Assembly (NCBI GenBank): GCA_029207755.1
Contig: JARCOQ010000005.1
Coordinates: 54,711,563 to 54,775,562, forward strand
Direction of reading: 5' to 3'
DNA: 64,000 nucleotides
Source of the DNA: Chamaea fasciata
Lineage: Eukaryota; Chordata; Aves; Passeriformes; Sylviidae
In this document: positions 1 to 12,787 of the stretch, in pieces
Numbering within the stretch: position 1 is the stretch's first letter
How the letters are laid out: every line of letters begins with the position of its first letter
Notes under the pieces: generated by a model
What the model was told of the DNA's origin: nothing
Database searches by the model: none
The model's input: only the letters and a program-made list of their open reading frames with translations
Position numbers and translations under genes: made by a program

Positions 1-1039
1 GAGAGTATAAATACATTTGCTAACGAGTGGATACTGAGTTGATTTAATGAGTTGGTGATGCAGTTGGTGACTGCTCATTATCATCAGAGAATTTAACTTG
101 CCGCAGCAACTCAGAAAATAAATGAGTACAGCTCAGACTGGACTGTGTTGTGAGTGAAATGAGAACTTTTCCTCTCCGCAGCTTTAGCAGTCTTTGGTTT
201 TTCCGGCTTTGTATCAGCCACGCTGGGCTGTGTTTCAGGTTCTTTAACCATCCACTGCTGATCCTTCCAAGGATGGGTATGGAAGTGGTGCCAGACCCTG
301 CCTCTCATGAGCAGAGGGAGTGCCCAGACAGGTAAACAGATTCAAAGGTCTTGACAGCTGGAGATCAACAACAGGCCTTCTCTCAGAATAAAGGGCCATT
401 CTTCTCCCAAGGTGTGGAGAGGGAATATTAGGACTCTGGTTATCATCTAACAGGCATTACAGGAGATAAAGGAGCTCCAAAGGTGTGGAAAGCTCTGACT
501 ACAGCTTGAGCAGGTCAGGTTGCCTATGAACAAAAGCGTGCCAGGAGTCCTGCTAGACTCTGCCAGTGTTAGAAGTGTTTGACTGGTTGAATGGAATCAC
601 CTTATTCAGGTACCACTCGTGGAAAGAAAACAGCAAAACCCTTTTCATTCTGTAGCCTACATTTTATGGGGCTTCATTCCTTAAATACCAGTGTGCCCAC
701 AGAGCTGTGGGTTACTAGATACTGCAGAAGTATAGCACATAAATAATGACATTTGTTTTATTTTGAAGTTGTTAGCAAATCAGTGTCCCCGTAGAGTATA
801 AATACAGTAGAAGAGGGTTTGTGTGTTTGCGCTTCAAGACAAAAGTTCTCTATCCTTAAAATAGACAGCTGCAGAGAAAATTGATAATTTTTTTTTTTCT
901 CCTTGGTGCAGAGTTTTAGAATCTGGTTCTGATTGCTCGGGCTTTGCTGCTATTGCCTGATTTTTACACAGTACTGGAACTCAGAGATGTATGCAATGAA
1001 ACTTTAAAACTGTGTTGAGTTTTGGAAATGTTCACCTGT

Positions 1040-1076
1040 AAAAAAAAAAAAAGGAAAAAAAAGAAAAAGAAGAAAG
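1040..1076 (+). repeat. A-rich low-complexity tract
   Basis: An almost pure run of A with interspersed G. No flanking target-site duplication or retroposon body was recognised next to it. Confidence 0.9.
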
Positions 1077-2086
1077 CCAGCCTACAGAGAGTTTTAAAAA
1101 TAGCCCAAGTCCTCCTGGAATTCAATTACAGATGCCTGCCAGCTGCTTCCCCTGCCCGGGACACACATTTCTAGTTTCTCTGTTCCTCTGGATGTTCCTT
1201 GCAGGGGAACAGCCCGTGTGACATGACTGATGAACAGAGAGATTGGAGAGAGAGGTGCTGGGGTATGGCCCCCCACCATCCTTCCATCCCACCTGCTGCT
1301 TGGGCTGTCCTTTCATAGTCACGATTTGAGCTGTGCGATTGTTGTGCAATGTGGATGCCGGCTGTGCGGCCACTGCTGGGACTGGCACTTTATTCTCATG
1401 CTATGTGCAATGACTTTTTCAAAAGCTTTTTATTTAGCCCCTGTAGCACTGTGTCTTACAAAAAAAACACATAAGAATCCCATCTTCTTGGATCTGTATT
1501 CTGTCTGAGTTCACAGGCACACATTATGTCCCCCATTTGCTAAAACACCGAAGTGCAGACCCTGAGCTAAACTGCAGGCTTCATTTCCCCTGGAAATATA
1601 TGCAGATTGTAATAGATTTGCCCATAAGTGCCCATGCTGGATTCTCCCGTATTATGGACCTTGCCCTTAAGGAATTGTTTCCCAACTTGTGGTGTAGGAT
1701 CAAAATAAAAATAAAATTTAAAAAAAAAAAAAAGCCAAACACCGAAAGTCTGCTCACTTATTAAATTACATGGACTGTCTTCTGTTACGTATCATCTTTT
1801 TTTTTGGTCTGGTTGCAGATGATTCAGCTGTCCAGTTGCAGGAGAACATTTTCCAGCAATGTAGTTTGGATGTAATCCTCTTTCTGGTATTGTCCTGTTT
1901 CTCCCCATAGGCTTTCTGTGTGTGCCCATCTGTGTGTGGCAGTGACAGGAGCTTTCCACCCAGTCTGGCTGTCTGCAGGATCTCACTGGTTCTGTGCTGC
2001 CTTGCTCTCTTGGGTATCGTTTGACTCTTTGATTGGGATGAATATGGTTTGAGGGTTTGTGGCAGAAATTCATTTACTAATTCATA

Positions 2087-2123
2087 GGGGAGGGAAGTGG
2101 GGGAGGAGAGGAGAGGGGAAGGG
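2087..2123 (+). repeat. Polypurine G/A-rich stretch
   Basis: The + strand is a purine run containing five G tracts of three to five bases separated by A-rich linkers. Three tracts are closely spaced and the fourth is about 11 bases away, so it is a non-canonical, long-loop G-quadruplex candidate at best. Confidence 0.6.
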
Positions 2124-4495
2124 AAATAATTCTTTGGTACAGAACAACTATCCTCCAAGGACATAGTTACAGTATTTCTCGTTAAAGTACAACGTGTTTG
2201 TTTTCATTTGTAGAAAATGCAGTGATTCTGTGGCTTAGGCTGTTGCCTACTTAGCACACAGCTATGCTGCAGATACAGCTGTTCTGAGCTGAGCAGTCCC
2301 TGCTTGATGTCTGGTCCCACTGATTTCACAAGACAATTCTTATTCACAGGTCTTCACGTAATATGACATGGCTGCCTGAGAGCTGGAGACATGAACGCCT
2401 TGTTTGATTTGAGATTTCTCAGTGATTTTTAATTTTGGTGCAGAGATCCCAGCAGAACTGATTTTAATTAAGAACCTGATCCATAGCTCTTACATTTAAT
2501 GATGGGATGTGCCTGCTTACAGTGTGCAGTGCTGCCCTGCCTTAGGGATCTCTAGGCTAGCTCCAAATTAACCTATTTCATGAATTAGTTTCACAAGCAG
2601 AATTTTGCAGCTTCCCTTTCTGGTGCTGTCTTGTTTTGTTTTCTGAGGCTCCTCTCCATAGTGATGCATGGATGCACCCACAGCCTCTTATGAACTGAGG
2701 TCAGATTTGGTGTTAAAATCAAGCTGTTTGATATGTAGATTTTTTTTTTTCTCATCCTAAGATTTGAAGTTAGGCTAAAGGTCAATGCTTCCAACTTTTA
2801 TTTTTAAAGAAGGCTGATACCTGTGTGATAAAAGTGACAAAGCTGATGTCTGAGAAGCAGAAGTGCACACAGCAAGTCACTGGAGCTGACAGATTTCCAA
2901 GGGGTGTAGCTGGTTGTGTAAGCCACTAGCTTGGATGTTTGATGTAATGCTGTTTCCAGACACTGTGGGGATTGCATGTGCCAGTGCTGGGTGTTGCCAG
3001 ACAGAAACCACAGCAATTCACCCTCAACATAATTACCACCTACAGCAAGGCTAGCAGCTTTTAAATGAGGAGGAGTGGGATTCTTTATCTAGGAAAACAC
3101 CAAGGAGTTTATGTCTTTCTGTAAAACCACTTAATCTCTTCATTAGAAGGGCAAGGAATAGTGACAAACCTCAGCCAACACTGTGCATAATGAAGTATTT
3201 TTTAAATACTCCCTTCGATATTAAACTGTAGCACAGGCAGAATCCAGAAAAATCAGGTGGCGTTTCTTGCAGCTTGTTCAGCATTAGCAGTGGTTTTGGA
3301 CATGCAGCACAGCTCTCTTACACGGGAGGCTTTAATGTGCATTTTGAGTGCTTTGTTTCCCTCTCTCTGGATACTAAAATTAATAATATTGTAAGTATAG
3401 CTCTAGCCACTTACAGGCCTCTTTTGGATGGTTGGTTGCTTAAAATACACAGCAACATTGTTAGAGGGGAAAATGCCAAATTAAAAATTTGTATTTGACT
3501 CTTTACTTCCTTTTCTTACCTACTTTACTAATTCCTCTCATTAATAGATTATGAAACAAGTTGTCTTGCAGCTACAGAGGTTGCTTCTGTGTGGATGTGA
3601 GGGGATTTCATCCTTCCTGGAGTGCAGACATGCAAAAACAGATGCTTGGGATTTGGTTGTTTCGCTCTGCTGGTAGGAGTAACAGATCAGGGGAATGTAA
3701 GGTGGCTTCCTTTTCACCTGATCCCAATCCCATTAAAGCCAGTAAAAAGATTTCTAATGTTATTAGAGCTATGATGGGATCACTCCAGCTGCACTTTCCT
3801 TGTTCCCTTGTTGCTAGCATTGCCTGCTCAGTGCTCCCAGTGGGATCAGTCGTAACAAGCGGGAAGTTTTGCACCCTTGCCCACCGGGAAACTGGTGTTT
3901 ACTGGTTTGAAGGTTTCCCAGTCATTGCACCTGCTCCTGACCATTACAAAACTCGTGTAGCTGTAGTAGAAATGCTGATGGGGAGAGCTCCAAGGGGACC
4001 TGAGCACCCACAGTGCTCTCGGGCGAGCCAAGTGGACCCTTGGCGCTGCGTTATTTAAAATCTGCCTGCCTGATTTGCAGATAGAATCAGTTACTTTGCC
4101 ATTTATGTGATCTGTATTATTCCTTCTTGTAACTATGGGCACAAAGCCTGATATTGAAAAAGTGAACTCTTGTGGCACAGGTCTAGGGTTTCAGTCATTT
4201 GGATGAGCCCCTTTTGATTTGTGCCATGAAAGCTGAAAGATGGTTTTGTGCTGGCGAAAACGCAGGGTGCCTTCAGTGCAAAATTAATTACAGTGTAGGG
4301 GAGTGCACCCACTGCCAAAAATATTTGACAGAGCATGAAAGGAGTCCAGTTTGCTCTGTTAGGTATGTCTGCAATACACTGGAGGGGTACCTGCTGTTTG
4401 CTTATGAAACAGTGCAGGTATGCACATCTGTGCTCAGCTGAGTCTCATGAGCTGAATGCCCCTCTCTGCATCCCACATCAGCTCCAACTTCTTGA

Positions 4496-4559
4496 TTGCT
4501 CCTCAGCCTGTAACTTGCAGCTCTCCCTTGCTCCTCAGCCTGTAACTTGCAGCTCTCCC
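4496..4559 (+). repeat. Perfect 2 x 32 bp tandem duplication
   Basis: The unit beginning TTGCTCCTCAGCCTGTAACT occurs at 4496-4527 and again, identical, at 4528-4559. It is intronic. Perfect identity suggests a recent slippage-type duplication. Confidence 0.95.
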
Positions 4560-7500
4560 AGCACGATGTTCTGCTGTCCTGCCTCATGGAAGGGTTTGGC
4601 CATCACAGCTTTGCAATAAATACGTCTATAATCTTGTTGTGGAAGCATCTTAATTAACGTCATAAGAGCCAGCTATGAGCATTGCTTTTGGTCTGTGAGA
4701 GCTCCTGGCTGTGGAATACTTGAAATCATCATAAATCTCCTTGAGATGGATTTTTTGTCCCCTGAAACATAACCCCAGCCTCACTTGGACCTGAACTTTC
4801 TTTTGTGTGTAATTTAATACCAGAAGCAGGAGAAAGCATCTCAGGTGATTTCCTGTGAACCTTTGCTTGAGGTGAAGGAGAAGACAGATGCATTCACTGT
4901 CTGAAAAATGGTTGGCTGTTGAATCAATAGATCAGATAGTTTGGTGTGAGGGAGTGAATCTCTTTTGCCACTATTAGAGTGGTATGAAGCAGATTTTCTT
5001 TTCTCATGGAGACTGTCTGTCTAACAGGTGCAGTGGTAGTTAGGCCAAGAGATGGGCTTGCATTTGTAATGCTAAAAAATCTCTGGCCCCTCTCAAAGCT
5101 GAGGACGTTCGGAAGGCACACAGCCCACTGCCCAGCAGGCACAGTCAGCATCTCCCCGCAAAGACCCAGTGCTCTTGGAAGGATGTGGGACTACGTTGTG
5201 ATATCTCATGTGAAAGCTCTGTCCTTTGATGCAATTAGTGTGGGTGATACCATAAACCCTGTGGTATTATTTACAGAGTAACTTGCACTGTTAGAGGGAA
5301 AATTTAAAATAATTGTGTTTTCTTGACTCTGACTGCATTTCACTCTGCCTGTGCTGTGTTGGCTCAAGTTTGGAGTCCTAATTTAGGTAAAACTTTAGGC
5401 ATCAGGACAGTATTCTGAGGCAAGCTGCCTACTTGCAGGTCCCATTATCATCAGTGTGAGCCAAAGACCATAGCATCTTTCAGGAGCAGACTGTAAATTA
5501 AGGCCTGCAAGATCTGGCCACGTCCCCTCAATCCTACTTTTGTCTTTTGCCTTAGGATAGGAGATTTATATTTGCATGTCACAAAGCAGATCATAATGGT
5601 TATCTCAGAGCTCATTGTTATTTTGCAGTGTTTTTATGAGGCCGGCAGCCTAATGCTGCAAAATTGTTTGTAATGTTAAGCTTCTACACCCAAAGCAGTG
5701 AGGTATCCATGGTAACTGTCTTGCCTGTACACAGTCCCTCGGCAGCCTTTTCACACAGGTCAGAGCACGCACATCCCCAGAAACTGACTCAATTTAGTCT
5801 GCCTTAAACATCAGGTAATTTTAAAAAGACACTGGCTCTTGACTTTTTTTTTTTTTTTCTTTTTTGGTAATAGAATTTCATTTTAATTAGCCATTCAAGC
5901 ATTCTGCTAGTGAAAACAAAACACCTTTGCCACTGTAAATATGTCTGTTGCTCAGACCTATTCAAATTAAACCTAAGTCTTGTGCTAAAAATGTTAAGGG
6001 CTTTGCAGCAAGCAAATTCCAAATTAAAGTTTCTACTTAACACTGCAGAAACGTTCTGCTTTGAGGTTTACAATAGCATTTTTTTTTCATCTAGGTCCTC
6101 TGTCAGTACTTGGTATATTCAATTTCCTTTGACTTCTCTTGTAGTTGAGTCCAAGATTAGACTCCAAAAATTGTCCTACTTCCTTCCCCATCTCCTTGTT
6201 GATTTGCAGAATACATGTTCATTAAGACGAGTTTCTGTTCTTATCTATAATGATTTTTGCAGTTGTCTGAGGTACTTATCTGCATATACCAAATCCTGAG
6301 GAAAATTCTCTGCTGAACCAGCTGCTATGCTTGGAACTTTTTCATCTGCCAGCTTGCTCCCATCTTAAAGTTTTCCTGTCTAATTTTTTTGGACATCATT
6401 TTGCTTCATCTTGGTTTGTTCTGTCAGTTCCAATGCTTTTGCTATAGTGAATCATCAGGTGTGTTTCTGCTGAGAGTTTGGCTTGGTGACTCAAGTGTGG
6501 AGGAGAAGGAAAAGGCTCAACTTTTAACCAGATGCTTCCTTCCCAAATGCTCACTTGCCCTTTCCCAGTCTCCTCCAGAGCTGCTTTGTTAATCAAGAGA
6601 CATGATTATCACAGTAACTGAGGGGCAAAAGCTACAAATCAAGTGTCGTGCATTATAATATGTCCTTGGTACAGCCAGGGGATAGGGAGGAAAAAGGCAA
6701 ATTCAGAGGGCACAAGGAGGAAGAAAAAAGATGGAGGAGAGCAAAGCAGGAGAGACAAAATCCAGATCCTCCCCTGGTCTCCTGCATCATCCCTTCTGCA
6801 CTATATAAATCTGTCAAGCTTTTGGCTGAGTGTCAGCAGCTTGTGGTGCCACAGCTAGAATACTAATACTTGCTTCTACTTCCTAGGAGGTTTAGGCCAG
6901 AGAGGGACATTAGGTATGTAGGTGGAGGCATCAAGTGACACTCGGTCCTTTGCAGTCAAAAAGCCATTTCATCATCAAGTGGACCCACAGGGAGACACAA
7001 AGGCACTAATATGTATAAGAAACTAATTTATGTAACAAAGCCTTTGCAAAGTGGTAATTAATTAAAGGAACTAAATAATGGTGACTTTCTGGTCAGTGTT
7101 ATTTACGGCTAAATGAGGGATCTGGTGTTCATAGGCTGTCATCAGAGCTGAGAAGGCTGGTGCTGTGGCTGTCTCTGCCGTGCAGAGACATTCTTTAGTG
7201 CCTTAGAGGATGAGATACTTTGGACTTCATGAGTACAAACCAGAAGAGTCTTCTGTGGGAGTGAGAAGGAGAATTTGGAGTCACCTGGCTGAGCGAGTGT
7301 GTGTCCCCAGGTCCACACCAGCAGGATGTCTCACTGGGGAAGGGAGCCTGGAGCTTTTCTCTAAGAAGTTGTCTTTTGTTCAAAAGCTGAAGTGTTTCTA
7401 CCATTGTTTTTTGTATAAACCAGTAGTATTTTGCTAAGGATATTGATCAGATAGATGAAATGCAAACCTTTTTCACGTTAGGATTTTGGTAACGTGTTTT

Positions 7501-10500
7501 CTTGCCGTGGCAGTTCTGGGTTTAGCTTGTTGGAGTCAGGGTTCCAGCTGATATTTTGGGTCACTGTAGTGCTCTGCATGTCTCATCAGAGATTTCATAA
7601 AAACCCTTTTCCTCTTGAATCTACATTGGGTTGCACTGTTTTTTGGATCCAATACAAATAGACTTGGTACACTTAATGTTCTTTTTTAAACACATGTGGA
7701 TTGCTAAAGAGGGTCAGACCAGAGGATTAGGAGTGTTTCTTGCTGTGTGGCCATCACCAGATGCTTCAGAAGGTCTAAGAACCCCCACTGTAGGCAGACT
7801 TCAAGTTTTCTATTCTTCCTGAAGTCTTGGGATAATCCTTAACAGTAAGATCATAAATCTGTGGGCCCTAAAGCAAGGGGTTTTGTCTTCTTTCCCATAG
7901 TTGTTTTTTTTAACATTTGCTATTGTAACTGGTTTTACTTCTTGTCTATAGAAATGCCCAAATCCTCTTCTGAGTCTTGCTGAATTTTTGGCCTTGGTGA
8001 CTTCCCATGGCCATCTAATTATGTGTGGGCTAACAATGACTTCTTTATCACTTTTTCATTGACCCTCTTTACATTACGTTGGGGGCCACTCTTTGGGTGG
8101 GTGACAGGAATTCCCAGCCTCCCCATCTCCACCCCGTTAAAGCTTTGCTGTGCTTCTGCTGTGTCTTTTCCAAAGTGAGCAATCTCAATCTGTAATACCA
8201 GAACTTTTCCATACCTTTGTGTGCTCCCAGCACTCCTCTGAGCCTTCTAGGAAATGGCAACCTGTTGAAAACACAGGACTTAGATGAAAGTGTGTCACTG
8301 ATCCAACTTTCAGCACTGATTTTGTCTATATCATTTCCCAACCTACTCCATGTTTTCACAAGGTTTTTTGCTGCATTCAGAAGACAGGATTTTACCACTT
8401 ATCAGAATAGCCTAAGCAGTCAGTTCTGTAGCCGCTAAAACTGTTGCTGGGTTTTGTATTGTGTTCATTAAAAGCATTTTCTGTGCCATGCCTGTGTAGT
8501 TTAATTCCCAGTTACTGGAACTGTAAAATTCTTCTTCGTTTTCATAATGCTGTTGAACCCTGATGTTGGGATGTTGCATGGCATTTATCATAGAGATGTC
8601 AGGAGTGGGGATATCAGTACCCTTGAAACACATGAGAAAAAAAATGCTGTTACAGGACTTCCAGAGCAGGTTTCCTGCCAGCTCCCAGTCAATCTGCTGT
8701 GCTTAACACCCCGAAAGAAGTCTGTGACATTGTAGTTCCATAGCTACATGCTGTGCATGTAGGAACATTCCAGTGATAATATATTTCTCCTTGGAAGCAA
8801 TAGACATTTAAGCATTATAATGGCAACAGCGTCATAATAAATATATGCTAAAATCTGGAATGATGAAATAGCTAATGCACATGTGCTGCAGTCTTATCTG
8901 GGACATAAATAACTCTGCAATTTTAGCAAATATTAAATATAAAGGGGCAATTTAATATTGTGGGTGAGCAGCTTGCATGTTAAATTTTATATAAACATGA
9001 ATTTGAAAAGTTGAGACAGGCTGATGAAAATGTGATTTCCATCTCCCCCTTGTCCTGTACCTTTGAACAGCTGATTTAATTTCAAGCAAATTTTGGTCAT
9101 TTTTTCAATCAGTTATGGAGTGGCTTCAATGGTTTTGGTTTTTTTCTGTTCAACATAGAAGATAACTTTTTTTCTGATCTTGGGAAATTTAGCATTTAGA
9201 AATTGTTATTGCTCCTGAAATAAGATGACAGCTAAGAAACTACTGAGCTGTGGTGTGACAGCCAATGTAGCTCTGAAAGTTATTAAAAACAAAACGTTAC
9301 TCTCTTAATACAATGTTTCAGTTTCATGCAGTGACTTTGGCTAATAGAAATAGTTAGGAACCTTCTGCTGCAGTGTTGCACAAAGTCAGAATTATTTCCA
9401 CGGCAGTCTTCAAAGGCTGTTATTGGGTTTATTTGTTTGAAGTCATGAAATTTTAGACTCCGAGAGTGAAAAGCTAATATTGGCCTCTAATTTAAAAGAG
9501 AGGATTGAGAACTGCTTTGGAAACAGAGAGCTTTTTCTTAGCAAAAGTTGCCTTCGAAAATCAGAATGTCTGGCTGTCGTTTGGAAGGGAAGCTCTGTCA
9601 TAAAAAGTTCAGATATGGCAGGAAAGACCAGCTCCATCACCGAGTCACTGCAGGTTTGTGAATCTGTGGGTAAAATCCAGGATAATCCCTGAATGAGCCT
9701 GGAAAGGTGCTTAGCCTGCTCACTTATGAATGACACCAATGGGAGATGAGGTAGCCTGGCCTAGCCCAGGGTCTGAGCCAGGACCTGGTTCCTCATTGAT
9801 GGGGAATAAACCTGCCAAAGACCTCTTTTCCAGCCTCCTAAGGAACTCAACACCAGGGATATCGTAGAGCCCAGCTCTTCTCTGTGGCAGCACAGATTTT
9901 GCCAGGGCAGGAACAAGAGCTCAGATTGTCAATGATGTTGTTTTAGTCACAAGATGATCTATTTCTCATAGTTGATCAAGGGATCCTTTCCTTCTGGTGT
10001 GGCTTTACCTCCTAATCCTGTATTGCCATTATTTTTTAGCTACTTGGGAGTGGATTTGCTGTTTGAGAAAGAGGAGATGTGGCTCCTTGTGGTGACGGCC
10101 AAGTGTCAGCAACCATGTCCTTGCTGAGAGTCAGCAGCAAGGATCTGACAAAAATCAACAAATCTACCAGAGGAGGTTGCTTAATATTTATTTGATATTT
10201 TCCACCTCTGGCAATCAAAGTCATGAGTCAGGCTCCTAGAAATGATGAAACTACTTTGGTTTGGTTTCTTAACAATCAAAACCCCATCCACATACTTTAG
10301 GGTTTTTTCCTTTTCATTTTTTTTTTTCCTGGCCCTCTGGCTCTGGCCACACAGGTTTCGCATTTCCAAGTACTGTTCCCAGGACCAGGAGCAGTAGAAA
10401 TTAGCATGGTGGTGGGGTGGTTGATTTTGTTCTGGACCTTTTTTCTAATGTAAACTGGAATTCTCATACAAGCCCAAAACTTTAGGCGCTGAACTTCAGG

Positions 10501-10615
10501 TGCCAGCTATCATCCTGATACCATCCTGAAAAGGATTATACAGTTGGGAGAGTTGACATGAATAGAAAATTCCTGATCAAGTTTACTGGAAATTTCTTCA
10601 AGTTGCTACTACTCC

Positions 10616-10657
10616 TTTTTTTTTTGTTTTGTTTGTTTTGTTTTGTTTTGTTTTTAA
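10616..10657 (+). repeat. TTTTG simple repeat
   Basis: T-rich tract resolving into consecutive TTTTG/TTTG units. It is an ordinary intronic microsatellite. Confidence 0.9.
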
Positions 10658-11931
10658 CTGGGGAACATGAATTATAAATATTTTCAAATTATCCCTGTCA
10701 AAATGGATAGCTAATAAAGCGCTAGTCTCATAATGTTGTCTAACTTTGCTCTACTTTTCTGTTTGTCTGAAATGCCACCGAATTTCATAGATGTAGTGAA
10801 ACCAGTGCAGGAGCTGGCTTTGTTCCAGGTGGGAATTGTTCTCCTCTGCTTAGAAAAGGAGGGGGATGCTTTGTTTTGCTTGCCGTGCTGTGCAGCGCGG
10901 AGCTAGGGGACAGTCTGCCCATCACTGCAGTCACCACTTAGGACATCTCCTGCTGTGTGTCCTGACCACAGCCAGATTATTTTTTGGAGCTGATTTTTGT
11001 TGGTTTTCCAGCAAGGTGGATGCAAAAGGATGTTTGTGTTTCCACAAACCACTGATAACACTTTAAGTATTTCTGCTGCCCTGAACTACGACAAGGTTGA
11101 TTCCCTTCCACTGTTTTGCTACACAGATGGAAGCTGCTGGAATATGTTTTGACCAGCTGTTTTCCTCTGCACTAGCCACAAGTGTATTTGGGACTAACAC
11201 AAGCACATATACGCACCTGTTTTTTTTCCCCCTAATGCCTGAAATCCAAGAAATCGGCAACAAGTTGGTATCTGTTTCCATCTAAGAATGCAAGAGGCGT
11301 TTCTCAGAAGTGTCAGGTGTGTTGATCATTTTGTCAGGCTGGCTCTCAGGGCACTCTGGATACAGGGTTGCTGATCATTGTCCAAAGCACATCTTTAAAT
11401 CATGGAAAGGCAGAATCTGGCAGTTCCGTGTGTTGAATATAGTGGTGTTCAGGTAGAGGTCAGTGGCACTGGAGGAAAAGATGGTCAGTTTTGACTTGGT
11501 CTTGGAATTCTTTTGAGACAATTCATATTGACTTTCATATTCATATAGCCCCTTGACTATTTTGCAAGGATGCTGAGAATTAGTTTCTTTTAATATCACT
11601 TAAAAAAATAATATAGACATATAGAGCACTTCTAACAGAATAATTCATATTATCTGTCAACATTTCTGTTGATTGGAGAAAGTGACACAGGACACAGTTT
11701 AATGTCATGTACAAAGTAAAACTGGAAACCATTAAGAACCAATGAGAAGTACTCATTTAGTATTCTATTAGTACTACCCACAACTCATGTCAAATCCAAA
11801 GAAAAATTTCCAGAAGCCTATAACCTGGAATATAAAATAATTCTGATAACATGGTTTAGGAAGTGCATAGGTTCCTTCAAAGGTAACCAGTGACATAAGT
11901 AAAAATTCTGAATTTCTGAAGTGTCATCATC

Positions 11932-12308
11932 AGTCTTTAGGGTGACCTCATTATGGCCTTGCAGTGCCTGAAGGGAACCCACAGGAAAAATGGAGAGAGA
12001 CTCTTGATAAGGGCCTGGAGTGACAGGAGAAGGGGAAATGGCTACATACTGGCAGAGAGGAGGTTTAGATGGGGTATTGGGAAGAAATCTTTCCCAGTGA
12101 GGGTGGTGAGGGTGGTGAGGCCCTGGCACAGGTTGTCCAGAGAAGCTGTGGCCGTTCCTGGATCCTTAGAAGTGTCCAAGGCCAGATTGGGTGTGGCTCT
12201 GAGCAACCTGGGATGGTAGAAGGTGTTTGTGCCCATGGCAGGGGGTGGAGCTGGATGACTTTTGCCCCTTTCAACCCAAACCAGGCTATCATTCTATTAT
12301 TTTGTGAT
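11932..12308 (+). mobile_element. CR1 retroposon fragment, 3' end, sense on + strand
   Basis: The block contains, in order, the signatures of the avian CR1 3' region: GGGTGACCTCATTATGGCCT, then a GGGGAAATGGCT segment, GGTTTAGATGGGGTATTGGG, a GAGGGTGGTGAGG block with one extra GGTGGTGAGG unit, CAGGTTGTCCAGAGAAGCTG, CCATGGCAGGGGGTGGAGCT, and a tail near AACCCAAACC followed by ATTCTATT-like octamers at about 12290-12308. It is 5'-truncated, as most CR1 copies are, and diverged enough to be non-functional. Upstream ORF2 sequence is absent. Confidence 0.92.
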
Positions 12309-12725
12309 CTTTACTAGTAGACAAGGAAGAAATCAAGAAATCAGTGGAACTGATTTCAGGTAAAATGTTTGCAGGTAAAATGAGCAGGAAACTGAAATAC
12401 AGAAGTGCCTCCTAAGCCGATTTGAAAGCCCTGAGCCAACAGGTGAAAATTCTGCTGTATCTGATCCAAACCAGGGCAGACACTGCATCTGCAGAGCATC
12501 CTTTAGCTAGTAAATCAGGTATCTGTAACGCTCTGGCTTTGAAGTTCAACATGGTAGCAACATGGCAAAAGAGAATAACGTACTGAAATTGGTGTTTGGC
12601 CACTTCCATTATTTTCCATTGCTACCTGTTACAAATTCCTTGTAAAACGTCAAAACGCAGTAGTGCTCATAAGTCTGCATCCGGAAACTGTTTTGGTAAA
12701 TATTCACATTAGGGCACTTAGGGGT

Positions 12726-12727
<2 letters not shown>

Positions 12728-12786
<59 letters not shown>
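12728..12786 (+). repeat. 59-base uninterrupted T tract
   Basis: Every base from 12728 to 12786 is T. CR1, the dominant avian LINE, does not leave poly(A) tails, and I see no retrocopy body or target-site duplication on either side. Length is likely to vary or be an assembly estimate. Confidence 0.95.

Positions 12787-12787
<1 letters not shown>

Noticed and set aside
4..810. Two AGAGTATAAATACA-like TATA boxes (about 4 and 795)
   Set aside because: No downstream gene, CpG enrichment or exon; such matches are expected by chance in AT-rich DNA.
3561..4058. 165-codon open frame on the + strand in the first intron
   Set aside because: No domain, no matching splice or promoter context, and open frames on the opposite strand over the same bases.
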